From positions 1-5,575 of the forward strand of contig CALKVR010000199.1 in assembly GCA_938004815.1 (NCBI GenBank): DNA of 5,575 nucleotides, written 5' to 3'. The notes beneath the pieces are model-generated. The model saw nothing but the letters and a program-made list of their open reading frames with translations, did not search any database and was not told the origin of the DNA. The stretch is from an uncultured Polyangiaceae bacterium (GTDB lineage Bacteria; Myxococcota_A; Polyangia; Polyangiales; Polyangiaceae). Position numbers and translations under genes: made by a program. Of the stretch, positions 4,947 to 5,575 are shown in pieces; within the stretch, counting starts at the first letter, position 1, and each line of letters begins with the position of its first letter.

Positions 4947-5575
4947 TGGGCGACGCGCGAGAAATAGATCGTTCGATGGCAGGTTGGCGGAGCGGGCAGG
5001 CTGCCGCCGTCGGTGGTAACGACGCCGTCGGCGGCGCCGACGACGAGGTACTCGTTCCCAGGGACGACCCGGCCGGCGTAGGGGATCTCGCCGGCTGCGC
5101 CGTCGGCTGCGTCGAGCATCAGCACGCGATCGAGCGAGCCGTCGTCGGGCGACACCTCGGCCCAGGCCGCGCATCCCTCGGGATCGCCGCAAACCCCGAG
5201 GGCGCTCGCGCCGAAGGTCCGAGCCGAGAGCACGAGCTCGCCGCCGGCTGATCTGGTGAGCTGTCCGGCAGACTCCCACCCGGTGCCGCCGTAGAGGTGC
5301 GCCCACCTGCGCGCTGGATCCGCCGAGAGCCGCGCGACCATCAGGTCGTACCCGTTCGGGGCCGTCGCCGGCGGCGCAAACCGGCCGTCGGCCAGCCCGG
5401 GCGCGTTCGGCGTGCTGACCATCAAGACGTCGCCGGTTGCGTCGTCGAGGGGCAGCGGTGTGCGCACCGAGCTTGGTACCTCGAACAGCCCGCTGCCGCC
5501 CAGATCGATCGACTCGACGACCTGCAGCGTGTTCGCCGTGGGAGCGAGGCGGGCGAAGAGCTCGTGGAACACGCC
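4940..5575 (-). CDS. Beta-propeller-like repeat protein, C-terminal part, start beyond the right edge
   Basis: The frame is open from base 5575 to a TGA at 4940-4942, giving the last 211 residues of a longer protein; the GTG at 5570-5572 is internal and not a credible start. The text is Gly/Asp/Ser/Ala-rich with alternating strands. A unit such as NGYDLMVARLSADP, then WAHLYGGTGWESAGQL, then GGELVLSARTFGA resembles SBBP-type beta-propeller repeats seen in large exported myxobacterial proteins. A similar strand pattern recurs at EYLVVGAADGVVTTDGG. Two close cysteines (VCGDPEGC) and a third near the C-terminus (PTCHRTIYF) suggest disulfides and hence an extracytoplasmic location. No catalytic motif or membrane anchor is seen in this part. 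It converges on the MbnH gene with only 8 bp between stops and is probably not functionally tied to it. The repeat assignment is moderate. Confidence 0.75.
   Translation of the reverse strand, partial: GVFHELFARLAPTANTLQVVESIDLGGSGLFEVPSSVRTPLPLDDATGDVLMVSTPNAPGLADGRFAPPATAPNGYDLMVARLSADPARRWAHLYGGTGWESAGQLTRSAGGELVLSARTFGASALGVCGDPEGCAAWAEVSPDDGSLDRVLMLDAADGAAGEIPYAGRVVPGNEYLVVGAADGVVTTDGGSLPAPPTCHRTIYFSRVAQP

Noticed and set aside
1..5575. CRISPR arrays, tRNA/rRNA genes, insertion sequences, phage or defence genes
   Set aside because: No regularly spaced repeats, no tRNA-like cloverleaf, no transposase or terminal repeats, and nearly all bases are accounted for by the genes listed.

Overview
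The window looks like a piece of a GC-rich myxobacterial chromosome (Myxococcota, perhaps a Polyangiales/Sandaracinus-like lineage). Four traits point there: very high GC with GC-rich third codon positions, Hanks-type kinases with the HRDVSPQN catalytic loop, a small Cys-rich exported protein with a MYXO-CTERM-like tail, and a run of lipoproteins. This taxonomic placement is inference; no marker gene is present.

Layout: (1) 1-1899, minus strand, running off the left edge: one uninterrupted reading frame with two complete Ser/Thr protein kinase domains in tandem. (2) 1900-1996: a short divergent intergenic region dense in inverted repeats. (3) 1997-2332, plus: a 111-residue secreted Cys-rich protein with a C-terminal sorting-type tail. 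(4) 2399-4931, plus: a tight three-gene operon encoding an MbnP-family copper-binding lipoprotein, a small lipoprotein with two CxxCH haem motifs, and an MbnH-family di-haem enzyme (MauG/cytochrome c peroxidase superfamily). Junctions are 5 bp and then a 1-base TGATG overlap. (5) 4940-5575, minus: the C-terminal part of a beta-propeller-like secreted/surface protein, convergent with the operon and running off the right edge.

Biologically, the centre is a 'metallo-mystery pair' (MbnP/MbnH) locus. In the studied methanotroph pair, MbnH oxidises a tryptophan of MbnP to kynurenine, which is needed for copper binding. No methanobactin biosynthesis gene is visible in this window. All three operon products carry lipoboxes, so they probably act together, anchored at a membrane on the periplasmic or surface side. 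The extra di-haem lipoprotein between the pair is the least explained part and is a candidate electron-transfer partner or extra substrate.

Two similar 17-bp dyads (13/17 identical, of the form TGCGAC-N5-GTCGC) lie in the two intergenic regions that precede the exported protein and the operon. They may be shared operators. The tandem kinase is adjacent and divergent; any functional link to the copper operon is conjecture.
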